Translations under genes and position numbers: made by a program
Notes under the pieces: generated by a model
The model's database searches: none
Seen by the model: only the letters and a program-made list of their open reading frames with translations
Told to the model about the DNA's origin: nothing
Assembly (NCBI GenBank): GCA_954871525.1
Contig: OX940862.1
Span: 11,986,501 to 12,050,500, forward strand
Direction: 5' to 3'
Length of the DNA stretch: 64,000 bases
DNA from: Parietaria judaica
Lineage: Eukaryota; Streptophyta; Magnoliopsida; Rosales; Urticaceae
Shown here: piece by piece, positions 44,257 to 58,254 of the stretch
Layout of the letters: every line of letters starts with the position of its first letter
How positions within the stretch are numbered: position 1 is the first letter of the stretch

Positions 44257-46917
44257 GTTTTACTCGAAGTAGGAAGCTTAGCAATGGCGTTTTTGGAGCA
44301 TATATTATTATGGTTTGTTAGTTAAGGCTTGTTTAGAATATAACATTAATAATGAACATGGCAGAGAGATTTCCTTACATTTTAGACAGACGAAAATACC
44401 CCTTTCTTTGTAATTACTTACAAAATCATCCCTTTTTAAAACTAAGCGACACGTCGTTTCTTATAAATTAGTGAATATTTATTAGATGAAGCTTTGTGCT
44501 TTCACAAAAATGCCCTCGGTTTCTATGGTGGTGGTACCACTAGCTTGGCATAATTGACAAATAGTACACACCATCATAACTCATAAGCTTATTTTACACT
44601 TTAAGATTGTGTGTAACGCCAATAGTATAAAAAAGATCACTTCACGTAATCATAAGCCTTGCAAGAAATCCAACGAAAAAGTTAAACGCCTTTTATTTTC
44701 ATCTTCTTGTCTGCCTGATTAAGTCCAATAAAAGGTATAAACTTTTATTTTAAAGGAGTATTAAGTGAAGAAAACAAAAACTGTTAGTTAGAGATGTATA
44801 AAAAAACTTTGTAGTGAAAAGGGAACTTTGTGTACTATAATTTGGGTGTAAATGTAAAGAAAGGAATGATCTTTTTTTCTTTTTTTGCTTCCATAAAGGC
44901 ATAAACTTGAAAAGGTTAAGAAGGAAAGGCAATTGTGTGTTTTGCCACCGATTAATGAGTATTGTTTTGATGTAAACCAACTGCTCCTTCATAAAGGTGT
45001 CATGTGCCCACCACCATGCACAACTACTTGGACCATAATGCAAAAAGTTTTTGTGTATAGATTTGTATAAAACCACATGGTTTTATGAAAGGTAAAAATA
45101 AAAATCACTTAACATAAGGTATATCGTGAGTCCGAACCTAGCAGCCGTCCACGAGATTGGGAGCGGAACCTCGGGGATTTTTCTTCTTCTTTTAGTAATG
45201 GGTTTGGCCGGCCCCAACGACCGAATAGTGGCAGAAGCCTATTTCCTACCTCTAGTCGGGTCTAAACATAATATTAGTGGTCAACTGTATAGTTTAGAGA
45301 TTAACTAAAATTGTCCAATTTCTAGTAAATTATATGTTGAATCAGTGATCACAAGTTCATAATTAAAGATTATGAACAATTTTATTTGTTTGTTACTGAA
45401 CATTTTTTTGCTTAAATTTGGACTTGGTCTAAGGAACAAACTGTGAGCTGTCTCCTTTGCCCAAAGTTTGGTCCATACAATATCCAAAACTTTCCTACCA
45501 TCCAATCGCATTTGCCCTTTTTCTTTTGCATTGAATTTGAACATTCTAGTGCTCTGGTGGGGACCAATTGGTCTCTTCTCCTTATTAAACCTTAAACAAA
45601 TAAATAATAAAACTCTAATGTGTAATTAGCTTCCTAATTTTTATTGTGCCCTTCTAATTTTGTACCATGGATTTCCACATAATATGTTATGTTTCACTAT
45701 GTGCAAAGTGAATTAATTGTATGGGAACATGGATAATGTTTGGAGGAAGCAATAAGGTTAATTATTACAAGGTAATGGAATTCCATTTCGGATTGGAAAA
45801 GTATTGTTTAACACTTGTTGTTTTTATAAATAAATTAAAAAAGAAAGACATTAATTTTTTATTTTTTTTTATCAGGATTAACTTTTTAAGCTAGGCGAAC
45901 AACCCTCTAAAAAGTTAATAAAGTTCGTCAACCTTCACATGCAAAAAGACGTTGCTTTTCCTTTGTTTAATAAAATCCCCATCACAGTGTTTTTCCATTA
46001 GTTTTATGAACAAATAATGAAGTAAGTGTTCTTAAGTATTGCCACTGATAAACCGGTTTTAATACCGGTAAATTGAGTACCTTTTACTATATTTTTTGTT
46101 AGTTTTGGGGCTTAAAATTTTGCTTTTGGCGTTTGGCGGATAAATTGGCGGATAAATGCATCTCGTGGTAATTTTAGATCAAATAAAGTAAACCGATGAT
46201 TTGAGTTAATGTGCGTTAAGAATCCGATCAACGAGCGCCCCAAGCCCCCAACGCCAGAAGAAGCAGTACCTCGTTGCCATATGTACATGTGCAGCAAATA
46301 CAAATAGTGCCTAATCCATATTTATTAAAGCCTAAAGGGAAAGAAAAAAAAAAGGCAATTAAGCAAGTGAAAAATCAAAAAAGTTGTTGAAGCAACCAAA
46401 TAATAGGACTTTATAATACAATGAGTTTTTTAATTCACCAAACCCTTGCATTATGTAATCCTTTTAATATAAATTAAAAAGTTTAGCAGTTAATTCTACA
46501 TTGGAAAATAAAATCAAAACACTTTTTTTTTTATAATTGTTGATGATAGTCTTTAGAGTTTGTGATCAAAATGTGTTTTCTTCATCCTTAGTCGTTCTAA
46601 ATGTAATTAGCCTAGCCCTCAAAATGTATTTTTCGCGTTGTATCCTCTTTATTATTATTATTTATTGATTTATTTTCATATGTCGTGAATTTTATTCGAT
46701 TGTAATCCTTTTTATTCTTTACCATTGCAACTCCTTTTTCGCACTCTTGGTGTAATATTATTGTATCGAAATTCTTTGTTTCTGTTCTTTTTTTTTCTTT
46801 CTCTTATTTATATTAAATAAAAGGACTGCAAAGCATGTAGCTTGTAAATCTATTTGATTGTTTCCATTGTATGTTTTGGCTGTCCAAATGAGTCTCTCAA
46901 ACAACATTAATCAAAAC
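44254..46917. other. Gene-poor intergenic region
   Basis: No supported gene. At about 45120-45290 and 46120-46260 there are GC-richer patches that look like transposon debris; the second repeats GGCGGATAAAT. The small ORFs covering them have no recognisable domain. Confidence 0.5.
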
Positions 46918-46925
46918 ACTATATT

Positions 46926-47112
46926 CAGGGCTGGCCTTGAGTTTGTTGGGGCCCTAGCCGAAGACCGATTTTGGGGCCCCTACGTAATTGTAAAAAAAAA
47001 ATGCAAAAAGTATAAAATATTATTTTTTTGTCATTATGGGGCCCCCCGTTACTACAAATTGAAAATATATTATAGGCCCAAGACTAGCATGGCTCCCTCG
47101 GGGCCGGTACTG
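46926..47112. mobile_element. 187-bp hAT-type MITE with 8-bp target duplication
   Basis: Starts CAGGGCTGGCCTTGAG and ends so that its minus strand reads CAGTACCGGCCCCGAG. The perfect 8-base direct repeat ACTATATT flanks it (46918-46925 and 47113-47120). CAGGG-type ends and 8-base duplications are diagnostic of hAT transposons. The interior contains GGGGCCC runs and no transposase. Confidence 0.9.
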
Positions 47113-47347
47113 ACTATATTAATAAGTATTTAAGGTTGAAAATATAGAATCTCAACTTGAAAAGTACCAAAATAAGCGACGAAAAATTTCCAACACTTAT
47201 GATTGTATTGTATATATGTTTATACACGTGGATATCACCATTGTATCATTCTCTAACGTATACGTTGTAAAGATGCCTGCTTTCTACTTTCATTCTCACC
47301 TTTTAAGAATTGAATTTCTCTGAGCTCACCAAATAACCCATATATTG

Positions 47348-47718
47348 GACCCGTTTGGCACAGCTTAATTTTTACAAAAATTGTTTTTAGTTTTAGTTTA
47401 AAAAATAAATTGTTTTTGAGAAAAACCGGCAGGTGTTTGGTAAATTGTTTATAAAACAGTTGTTGTTGGTAACAAAAACTGTTTTAGCGTTTGGTAAAAA
47501 AAATTATTTAGGCTAAAAAGACTAAAATAGACTATAACCGTATTTTTGTTTTTAGAAAAAACCAAAAGCTACGAATCCTAGCTTTTACAATTCATGTACA
47601 AAAATTCAAAATCGATTTTGTGTTTTTTGGAAAAACAATTTTGCCAAACACCTAAATAGCGGTTAAGTTTATTTTATAAACAAAAACAAGGCTAAATAAG
47701 TTGTGCCAAACGCACCCA
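47348..47718. mobile_element. MITE with GTTTGGCACA/TGTGCCAAAC ends
   Basis: Left end CCCGTTTGGCACAGCTTA, right end TAAGTTGTGCCAAACGCACCC, inverted relative to each other. The interior matches the element in LOX intron 4 (AAGCTACGAATCCTAGCTTTT, CTAAAAAGACTAAAAT). No clear long target duplication; it may be a 3-base type. Confidence 0.75.
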
Positions 47719-47764
47719 TTATGTGCTAGTTATAATTCCAAGTAAATTCATATTGTAGATTTTC

Positions 47765-47799
<35 letters not shown>

Positions 47800-47802
<3 letters not shown>

Positions 47803-48074
47803 AAACTTCAGTTTATATACCCGGTAGAGCATGTGTTTTCAAAAACGTACCCGAGTTTGTTAAATTACAAAACTATGCCCCAACACACTTTTTGTCTTTA
47901 CATAAACAGTTTTAAACACTTTTGAACACTTTAAAATATGCTCCAAAAACTGTTAATGTATACATAAACACTTTTTGTCTTTACATAAACACTTTTGGGG
48001 CATAATTTTGTAATTTAACAAATTCGGGTACTTTTCTAAAAACACATGCTGTCCGGGTATACAAACTGAAGTTT

Positions 48075-48077
<3 letters not shown>
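47800..48077. mobile_element. Foldback MITE inserted in a (TA)n microsatellite
   Basis: GGGAAACTTCAGTTTATATA at the left pairs with TATACAAACTGAAGTTTCCC at the right, and the arms extend about 90 bases through CATGTGTTTT and TTAAATTACAAAA. Pure TA runs lie on both sides. A second, truncated right end (48121-48143, CATACAAACTGAAGTTTCCC) follows the right TA run. Confidence 0.8.
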
Positions 48078-48115
<38 letters not shown>

Positions 48116-48143
48116 TATGTGGGCATACAAACTGAAGTTTCCC

Positions 48144-50376
<2,233 letters not shown>

Positions 50377-50794
50377 GGTTTGGGAAGTTGGGGATGTTGG
50401 TGGTGAAATGGTGTATACTCCTGGATTAGTTGTTGATGTTCATCTTGTTCGTACTGAATCTAATCTTCTTGTTCTGTGATAGCTTTATCGGTTATCTTTT
50501 GGAAATGAAATCAAACTACGCATTTGTATATGGACATTAAAATGAAGAAACTAAAACCGTAGACATAAAACACCGATTGTCATGATAAAATGTATATGGT
50601 AACTTTTATATGGTATAAACACCGATTGTATATGGACATTATAAAAGTAACAACAAAAAGTAATAAATATATGGTAACTTTTATCTTATAATTTCAAAAA
50701 GAATGAAAAAAAAAAGATTATCAAATTCATGCTCATGTATTTTGTCACATCGTCAACTTTATAAAATTATTAATACAACAAGTTAGGCTCGAAT
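50377..50794. other. 3' UTR and spacer after H3 gene 1
   Basis: Contains a short local repeat (CACCGATTGT...ATATGGTAACTTTTAT twice, about 50570-50690). No gene. Confidence 0.5.
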
Positions 50795-51298
50795 TGAGAC
50801 CGAACAAAATTATTATTTAATTGATATTATTAATTTATTGAGGTTCTAACCATGGTTCGAATTTTCGACGATAATCGGCGATAATCGGTCTTTTCGGTAG
50901 TTACTGGTTAGTTGCCGGCTTTAATGCTTATCGTTTTTATATACTTTTCGACGATTTTCGAGCTTTTCGATAAAACCTTTTCCAATCGATTTTCGACAAA
51001 ATTAGTGTAAAAAAAAGGTACTTTTCGGTAAAAAAAATTCGGCAAAAATAATGAGACCGAACAAAATTATTATTTAATTGATATTATTAATTTATTGAGG
51101 TTCTAACCATGGTTCGAATTTTCGACGATAATCGGTCTTTTCGGTAGTTACTGGTAAGTTGTCGGCTTTAATGCTTATCGTTTTTATATACTTTTCGACG
51201 ATTTTCGAGCTTTTCGATAAAACCTTTTCCAATCGATTTTCGACAAAATTAGTGTAAAAAAAAGGTACTTTTCGGTAAAAAAAATTCGGCAAAAATAA
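50795..51298. repeat. Nearly identical tandem duplication of about 250 bases
   Basis: Unit 1 (50795-51051, 257 bases) and unit 2 (51052-51298, 247 bases) both start TGAGACCGAACAAAATT and end TTCGGCAAAAATAA. The only length difference I see is one 10-base CGGCGATAAT-type block missing from unit 2, plus a single-base change (GGTTAGTTGCC versus GGTAAGTTGTC). Each unit contains the CCATGG end of the transposon-like element, so the duplication came after insertion. Confidence 0.9.
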
Positions 51299-51871
51299 TT
51301 ATACTTACACAAGAGCACCCCACCCCGCCCGGCCACGTCACGTCCCGCCGGACGGCGACGCGCTCGTGTGGTGGTGTAACATTTGTGTGAGTCCTCCCTC
51401 GTCCACAAAATCCTATGACCCTAAGGGCCCAAGCCATTGTCCCTAATATTTGGTATATAAACATCACCAAACTCTTGTCATCTATCAATGTGGAACTTTT
51501 TGTTATTCAACTAATATCACACATTCACACTTAACATACACATACAATTCACTTAATAATTTAACTTAATATTACACACTTCAAATAATATTATACACTT
51601 AACATACATATACATTTAATATTATACACTTCAACTAATATTAATATTATAATTATACACCTAATAATTTAACACATGTTTTGTGGTATGATATTATCAA
51701 AATATTTTATAAGTTTTCTGTCAAAAAGTATCGATAATCCGTCGATAATCATCGTCGGTAATCGGTAAGCTACAGTGTTATAGGTTTTCCGTCGGTTAAT
51801 CGGTAAGCTATCGATTAATCCGTCGAAAACGGTAATCGGTTTACCGGTAACATCGGTAAGTTGAACCATGG
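50850..51871. mobile_element. 1-kb transposon-like element, CCATGGTTC...GAACCATGG ends
   Basis: Terminal inverted repeats CCATGGTTC and GAACCATGG, flanked by TTCTAA and CTCTAA (one mismatch), suggesting a 6-base target duplication. The interior is rich in CGATAATCGG and CGGTAAG motifs at both ends. The centre (51300-51480) is a GC-rich block followed by TATATAAAC and CAATGTGGAAC, then ACACTT/TAATATT-type low-complexity repeats (51510-51665). No transposase found. It resembles the smaller CCAAGG-ended element at 16164. Confidence 0.65.
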
Positions 51872-52090
51872 CTCTAACGTGTATAACTTAAAAAAATTAA
51901 AAAATAAAATACCCATATCTCATCTTGCCATATCACACTTTGAATTTGAAAACTATCCTTTTACATATATATAGATTCATGGATATTTGTGAAGCTACGG
52001 AGAAAATGAGCTTAAAAATGGACTTTTGGTGATCAAATATAAAACCAAATTGAAGAAATGTTTTCTGGTCAGAAGCCCATATAATATTAA

Positions 52091-52149
52091 GGGTCGGGTA
52101 AATGAGATCGTCTTGGGTTACGAAGCCCAAGAATCTTATAACCCGACCC
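52091..52149. repeat. Nested inverted repeat upstream of the WD40 gene
   Basis: GGGTCGGGT (52091-52099) pairs with ACCCGACCC (52141-52149). Inside it CTTGGG (52112-52117) pairs with CCCAAG (52126-52131). It lies 76 bases before the start codon, in the promoter or leader. Confidence 0.6.
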
Positions 52150-52224
52150 GCTATGTAACGTTTTGGCTCGAAAAAGTAATTCTTCGAAATAAAGAATCTG
52201 TGTATTCATCGAGTTCTTCCCGCG

Positions 52225-55200
52225 ATGGATAAATACTTCGCGCCGGTGAAGCCCTCCGATCAACCCCTTATTCCGGCCAAGCCTCCGAGGTAATCTTCAA
52301 TCGCTTCATTGCGTTTCCGTCTTCTTCTTCGATCAAGAAACGGTTTCTGTTCAACCAATCGAAACGCGTTTCGCTCTCTCTCCAGGCGGCAATGGAGTCG
52401 GAGCTTCGTCGAGCTCAACGGAAGGTTGGAATCCAGGTACCGCCACTCAGTCTCCGGTTTGCTGATGCAATCGTACTCTCAGGTGACGCAACTGTCTTCT
52501 TCAACCTTCGAATTTCATTCAATTTCGTATCCGATGCGGGTTTTTTGGCTGTTGCGAAATCAGGTTGGAGAATTTCCGCATTCGTATCTCATCGATGGAG
52601 TTCCTTGTCAGACTAATGTACACAAGTTTTTTATTTTTGATTTTTTTTCAATAGTTTTTGAGTTTATTCATCGTTGTTTGCTTATTAGGTGCGGAATTTT
52701 TGCAGATGCATCGGCTTGTTCAAGGATATGTTCAAAGGCCACAAAGGTAACTCCTCGCGGGGTTTCGTGTTTGCGATTTTGTTATTCATAAATTTGATTT
52801 ATTTGTTGTCGTGTTTGGTAGAGAGGGAATTTCTGCAGTGGATTTTGATAACAAAGTGAGTTGTGCCTGCTTCATTGTTATTTTGTAAAGATTAAATAAG
52901 ATTAATACGTTTTGCATTGTGATTTCTTCCATTTTGTTAGCTTACTTTCGCTTTTTCTTGTTCATCAAACGTATTATCAGGGAATATACATTGTATCTGT
53001 GACGAAAAAGGGATGTCTAACCGTGCATGATTTTGAGACTCTCTACTGTCGGAGTGGTGAATCGCCGGCGTGTAAGTACTGAGATCAAGGCATATACATT
53101 TTTTATGTTTCTTGTTCTCATTCAGACCCTTTATTTTAATTCTATGAGACTTTTTTTGTTATAGGCTCGGAGGATGAAGGTACTAAACTTGTTCTTCACC
53201 TTTCCGAAAACCGACAGCTTGACTTCGTCCAGTGGAATCAGGCCAACCAGGACGAGGTTCGGGATCTTTTTCTTCCTTTAGTGTTCTGGGTTTAAGATAT
53301 TTTTTTTCTTTCTAAAATGCAGTTTAAAATAATGGATTATGAAAGAAGTATTAAGTTTTACATTCTCATTGTCCTTGTTTTAATACTTTAGTCTCATTAT
53401 GTCGAGAAGAGTTCTGATCAACGTGTTTCCCTGCTTCCATTTAAAAAGAAAGTCAACATCTTGCAGTTCTTTCTTCAAACCATATCTGTTTTATTGACTC
53501 CAGGTTGTTTGCAGCTCTCTGAAAAGTAATGAATTGCTCGTGTTCGATATCAATTACATCTCTTCTGAACCTTCCCTAGTAAGTTTTTCTTTAACTCTCC
53601 GTGTTCATCTTTATTTAAGATCATTGCTTTTTATTTTCGCTACATTATAAAAAAGTTAGTTACTACATTCACACATTGGTAGTCTGACAAATGGGTTCAA
53701 GTTTTCAAGATAATACTCGCCCTTCATCAAGAACTATACTCTGAGCACCATTTTTTAGAAGGTTTTGGACATATTATTAATATGTTCCATGATAATGTGA
53801 GAGTATGATGTTTCTTTCGCTTCGTTGATTGACTAGGTTTTAAAAACAAGATCGTCTGTGTCTCTCCTCGGTTCAAATGTTCAAAAAGGCCTTTCTCATA
53901 TAGCTTCGAGTCCTGTGGATGATTCGAGGTTAGTGTAAACACAATTTTACCATTTATACAATAACAATCCCAAAGAGGTAAAGGATTACATTCTATGCAA
54001 ATTCTTTTCTACATCTTTACTAAATGCATGATAAATTAGCTGTATTGTATTGCTTTTATATCAACGGTGGCTGGATCTGGATAGGTTATTCGCGTCTGAT
54101 ACACACGGTTTAGTCAATATATGGGATAGAAGAATGAGTTTGTATACGTGCCGTGAACTTGCTACCGGCTCTTCCAGTACGCTAAATAGTATTCAGTTGA
54201 ACACTGAAAACCAGGTAAGACATTTTTTTAATAATTTAAACATTAAAAAATATTTATGTGGGCCATTCTTGACAATTCTAGTAACATATCCATATAGACA
54301 GTATTTGGTGCAAACAAAGATGGTATCGTTTACATGTGGGATCTTCGCGGAGGAAAGTCATCCGATGCTTTTCAGAGTCATAAGGAAGTGCGTTCTTTAT
54401 CTTCACACAAATTCATCGAAGATTTAATTTTTCGTGGTTTTATCACACTTGTTTCGAATTTTATGGAATGAAATAGATTCATGTATTGCTGCTTATAGCT
54501 ATTTCTTTCTTTCTTACTTTAGATACGCTATCCAGCCTTTGCAACGCTTAAGTTAGCGTCCGTGATGGAGAAAATCAAACCTCTGAAGGTATTTATGATA
54601 AGCGACGTGATCATTTATGTGAAAGATTATAATAGTTAGGGTGTTAATAACCATTTATGTGAATGATTAAAATTTAAAATAGACCCTTCCCCGCGCCTGA
54701 CTAAAAAAACATTTAAAATAAAATAAATAAATTTATGCAACCCATATAATTTTATTTTATTTTTTTTTCGGTTTGCAGGCACAGTCTTATATAGTCGCAA
54801 ACGAAATACATTCGATCGATGTCGATCCATCTTGCCCATATCAACTAGCATTTCACCTTGAAAACGGCTGGTAAGTTAGGCATCGGAATTCTTTTAATAT
54901 ATTATAAATCACTATTAAATATTCAGATACATCATCTAATAATATTAATGTAGGTCGGGAGTTCTGAATACGTTGACTTTCGACATAACGCATATACACT
55001 GCCCTCCGCCAGCTTGGTTGTGAGTACAATACTTATTGGATTATATAAACACTCGAATTTTTTTAATTTCCCATGTCATTAGTTTCATGAAATTTTTCGG
55101 AAATGGGATTTGAGCAGAGACGAGTCGAACACGGGCGACCCTTTGTGCTTAAGAACACCAGCTTGGCTACCAACAAATTCAGTAAGTACTTTAATCATGA

Positions 55201-55761
55201 TATTTATTTCAATTTCACTGTGTCATAAAGTAAATTGATCTCGTGCTGTAACTATACTTTATTATTTCTTGGTTCAGATATATGTTGTTGGATCATCGTC
55301 TCAAAAAGGCGTATATATACTTGATTTTTATCCGGATCGGAATTCCCCCAGCCATGTTGAGTTTAAGTAAGAAGTGTTTATGCCCGAAAGGAATTATTAA
55401 CATCATTTAATAGATTATAGAATAATTCTGCAATTATGAACCTTTATTTAATGTTCGTTTTGGATCTTCTTAGCAGCGGTAATGGCGAAAACGGGGACAA
55501 CAATCAGAAGAAGCAAAACTGCTTTGTTCCACTGTCTCAAGCCGTCACCGCTTGTGCTGTTCATCCTCTCAACGGCACCATTCTGGCTGGAACCAAGGTT
55601 CGTGAGTTTCAGAAACCATGCTGTTTAGTGTTCTCTTAATCGATTGAATTAAGTAGGTTCGGTGAATATTTAACAACTTTTATGAACACGAAACAATACG
55701 GTTTCAGGATTCATCGTTGCTCATGATTTCACAAAAGCACCGGCCGTGCTCAGACGAGTAA
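52225..55761 (+). CDS. WD40-repeat protein (plant-conserved, function unknown)
   Basis: Seventeen short exons join in frame to 458 residues: 52225-52289, 52386-52482, 52689-52746, 52824-52855, 52981-53071, 53165-53256, 53504-53578, 53837-53928, 54085-54214, 54298-54387, 54523-54588, 54779-54870, 54954-55019, 55118-55181, 55278-55366, 55474-55597, 55708-55761. WD-repeat units are visible as GHKEGISAVDFDNKGIYIVS, FASDTHGLVNIWDRR, FGANKDGIVYMWDLRG and ACAVHPLNGTILAGT. It should fold as one beta-propeller, a scaffold for protein complexes. I recognise no subfamily signature, signal peptide or membrane segment. The N-terminal 60 residues are basic and Arg-rich. Exon 4 (32 bases) needs the second of two overlapping acceptors (TAGAG) to keep the repeat frame. 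The final exon region is duplicated downstream. Confidence 0.87.
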
Positions 55762-56371
55762 GTCAAGACCATACAATGGATCGGTTTATACTTAAACGCA
55801 TGGCAAATTGCTGACCAACCTGGCAGAGAGCAGTGAAGACCCCAAAGATTCAGCTACGACCGGGATTCGAGTCAGCATCAAGTTGTTTGTACATTTCGAC
55901 TTAGGAACCTTAGATTTCTTTAAAATGACACCAACTCAGGAAAGTAATTAACAGAAGTGAGTTACCGAAATCGGGTTGTATAGCATCCTCGGTACCAATC
56001 AAATTAAGTAGAATTGTAATTTATGAAAACTGAACAATACGGTTTCCTGATCGGTCGTTTCTCACGATTTCACAAGCACTAACCTTACTCAGATGTACAA
56101 TGGGTCTGATCCTTCTTAACGGACGGCACATTGTTGACTATGTTTCAGAATAAAATACCAACCACGCAAACAAACTGATACACTACCCGAGTCCGGACAG
56201 CAGCGACGATCTCAAACGATTCAACCACGATTGGGATCAGACTCTGTATCAAGTTGTTTGTACATTTGGATTAAGATGCCTTAGATTTCTTCTAACTTAC
56301 GAATTACTATCTTCAAACAGAAGTTAGGTATAAACTCAGCAATAGAGTTATTCAGTGTACCAAGTTTTTTC
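55642..56371. repeat. Diverged tandem duplication containing the last WD40 exon
   Basis: Copy 1 (about 55642-55997) holds exon 17; copy 2 (about 55998-56371) follows head to tail. Matching blocks in order are ACAATACGGTTTC, TC(A/G)TCG/GGTCGTT with C(A/T)CATGATTTCACAA, ACAATGG, ATCAAGTTGTTTGTACATTT, CTTAGATTTCTT, AACAGAAGT and GTACCAA. The exon in copy 2 is decayed, with altered codons after the acceptor-like GGTTTCCTGATCGG. Confidence 0.8.
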
Positions 56372-56796
56372 GTGTGCTTTACTACGAAACATATAGCATT
56401 CAGTCACACTTCACTGAATCATTCCGGATATTTAAATCGAGTTAGGTGTTTTAGATAGTATTACACTGCAAATCTTAACTAATCTTCTTCCGGCAATCCG
56501 TATGGTGAAATTGCCAAATTTTCAGAACAAATCATTTAGTGAACCAACATTCAGTTTCGACTGGTATCAAATTTGCAAGTTTGAATTCCTAAATTTAGCA
56601 AGAATTACAAATTAATTACAAGCATGAAGAACAAAATTTATGAATGTGAAGGAGCAAAATGCACACAAAATCCAATTAGGCATTAGATTGATAGTCGATA
56701 ATACACCACCAAAACAGTAGAAGCAAACAACATCAACAACACTGTCTCCTAAATCTACCTACAATCTTCTTCCACATTCCAAACCCTAGATCCAAT
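56372..56796. other. Spacer and 3' flank of H3 gene 2
   Basis: No gene seen. The part next to 56797 is the likely 3' UTR of the minus-strand H3 gene. Confidence 0.5.
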
Positions 56797-57475
<679 letters not shown>

Positions 57476-58254
57476 CTCATAAGCTGAGTCTTCACGGTAT
57501 ATACTGAATTGGGCTTTTAATATTTTTCTAGCCCAATTTTATCGGCCCACAATTTGTCTCATTGTGCAGTGTCTCCTCCAAAACTTATCTTTTTTACAGT
57601 AATGATCCCTGTATTTTTTAAAAGGTTTCAAGGATTGGTTATTAAATAATTGTTGAGATATAAATTATAAAAACTCGTAGAAAAATAATAAATTGATAAT
57701 AATCACGTAGTTGTCATTTCTTAAATTTATTTTTAGTCAAAGATGAAGACCTGAAATCTTGCTAAGCAAACTCGAATTTCAACTAGGTTGGCACCCAAGC
57801 AACGCAAACTTAGAATCAGGGCTCGGAATAATATAAATGAAAATATCAAGATTACAAACAAAATCAAAAAGAACTATTTAAACCTAAAATTCTCTCTCGA
57901 ACAAATGCCATCGTTTACAAAAGATGAAGTAAAATCCGGGTGTGAAGGTCACCAATGATAACCTAAAGTTTGAGCACCAAAACTAGCTAAATACATCGGC
58001 TACTCTATTTCCCTCACGAAAAGATATGAGATACTCTGAAATTAATTGTCTCAACGTAGAGGATGCATTCGGTAGTTGTCATTTTCTAATGTTTTTAGGG
58101 AAAATATGGTATTTATTTTAAAACTTAAAGATACTACTACCAAAAATTAAAGTTTAGGGGCAATACTGCTAATTTCTCTAAAAAAATAGAGAAAATTAAA
58201 TCCAGAAAATTCAGAACGAGAGAAAAAAAGAAGCAACGGAGCTTGAGAGAAGCC
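57476..58254. other. Intergenic spacer
   Basis: No gene seen. The last 80 bases are the purine-rich leader of the next gene. Confidence 0.5.

Noticed and set aside
46112..46303. 63-codon ORF over a GC-richer patch
   Set aside because: Repeated GGCGGATAAAT motif and position point to repeat debris rather than a gene.
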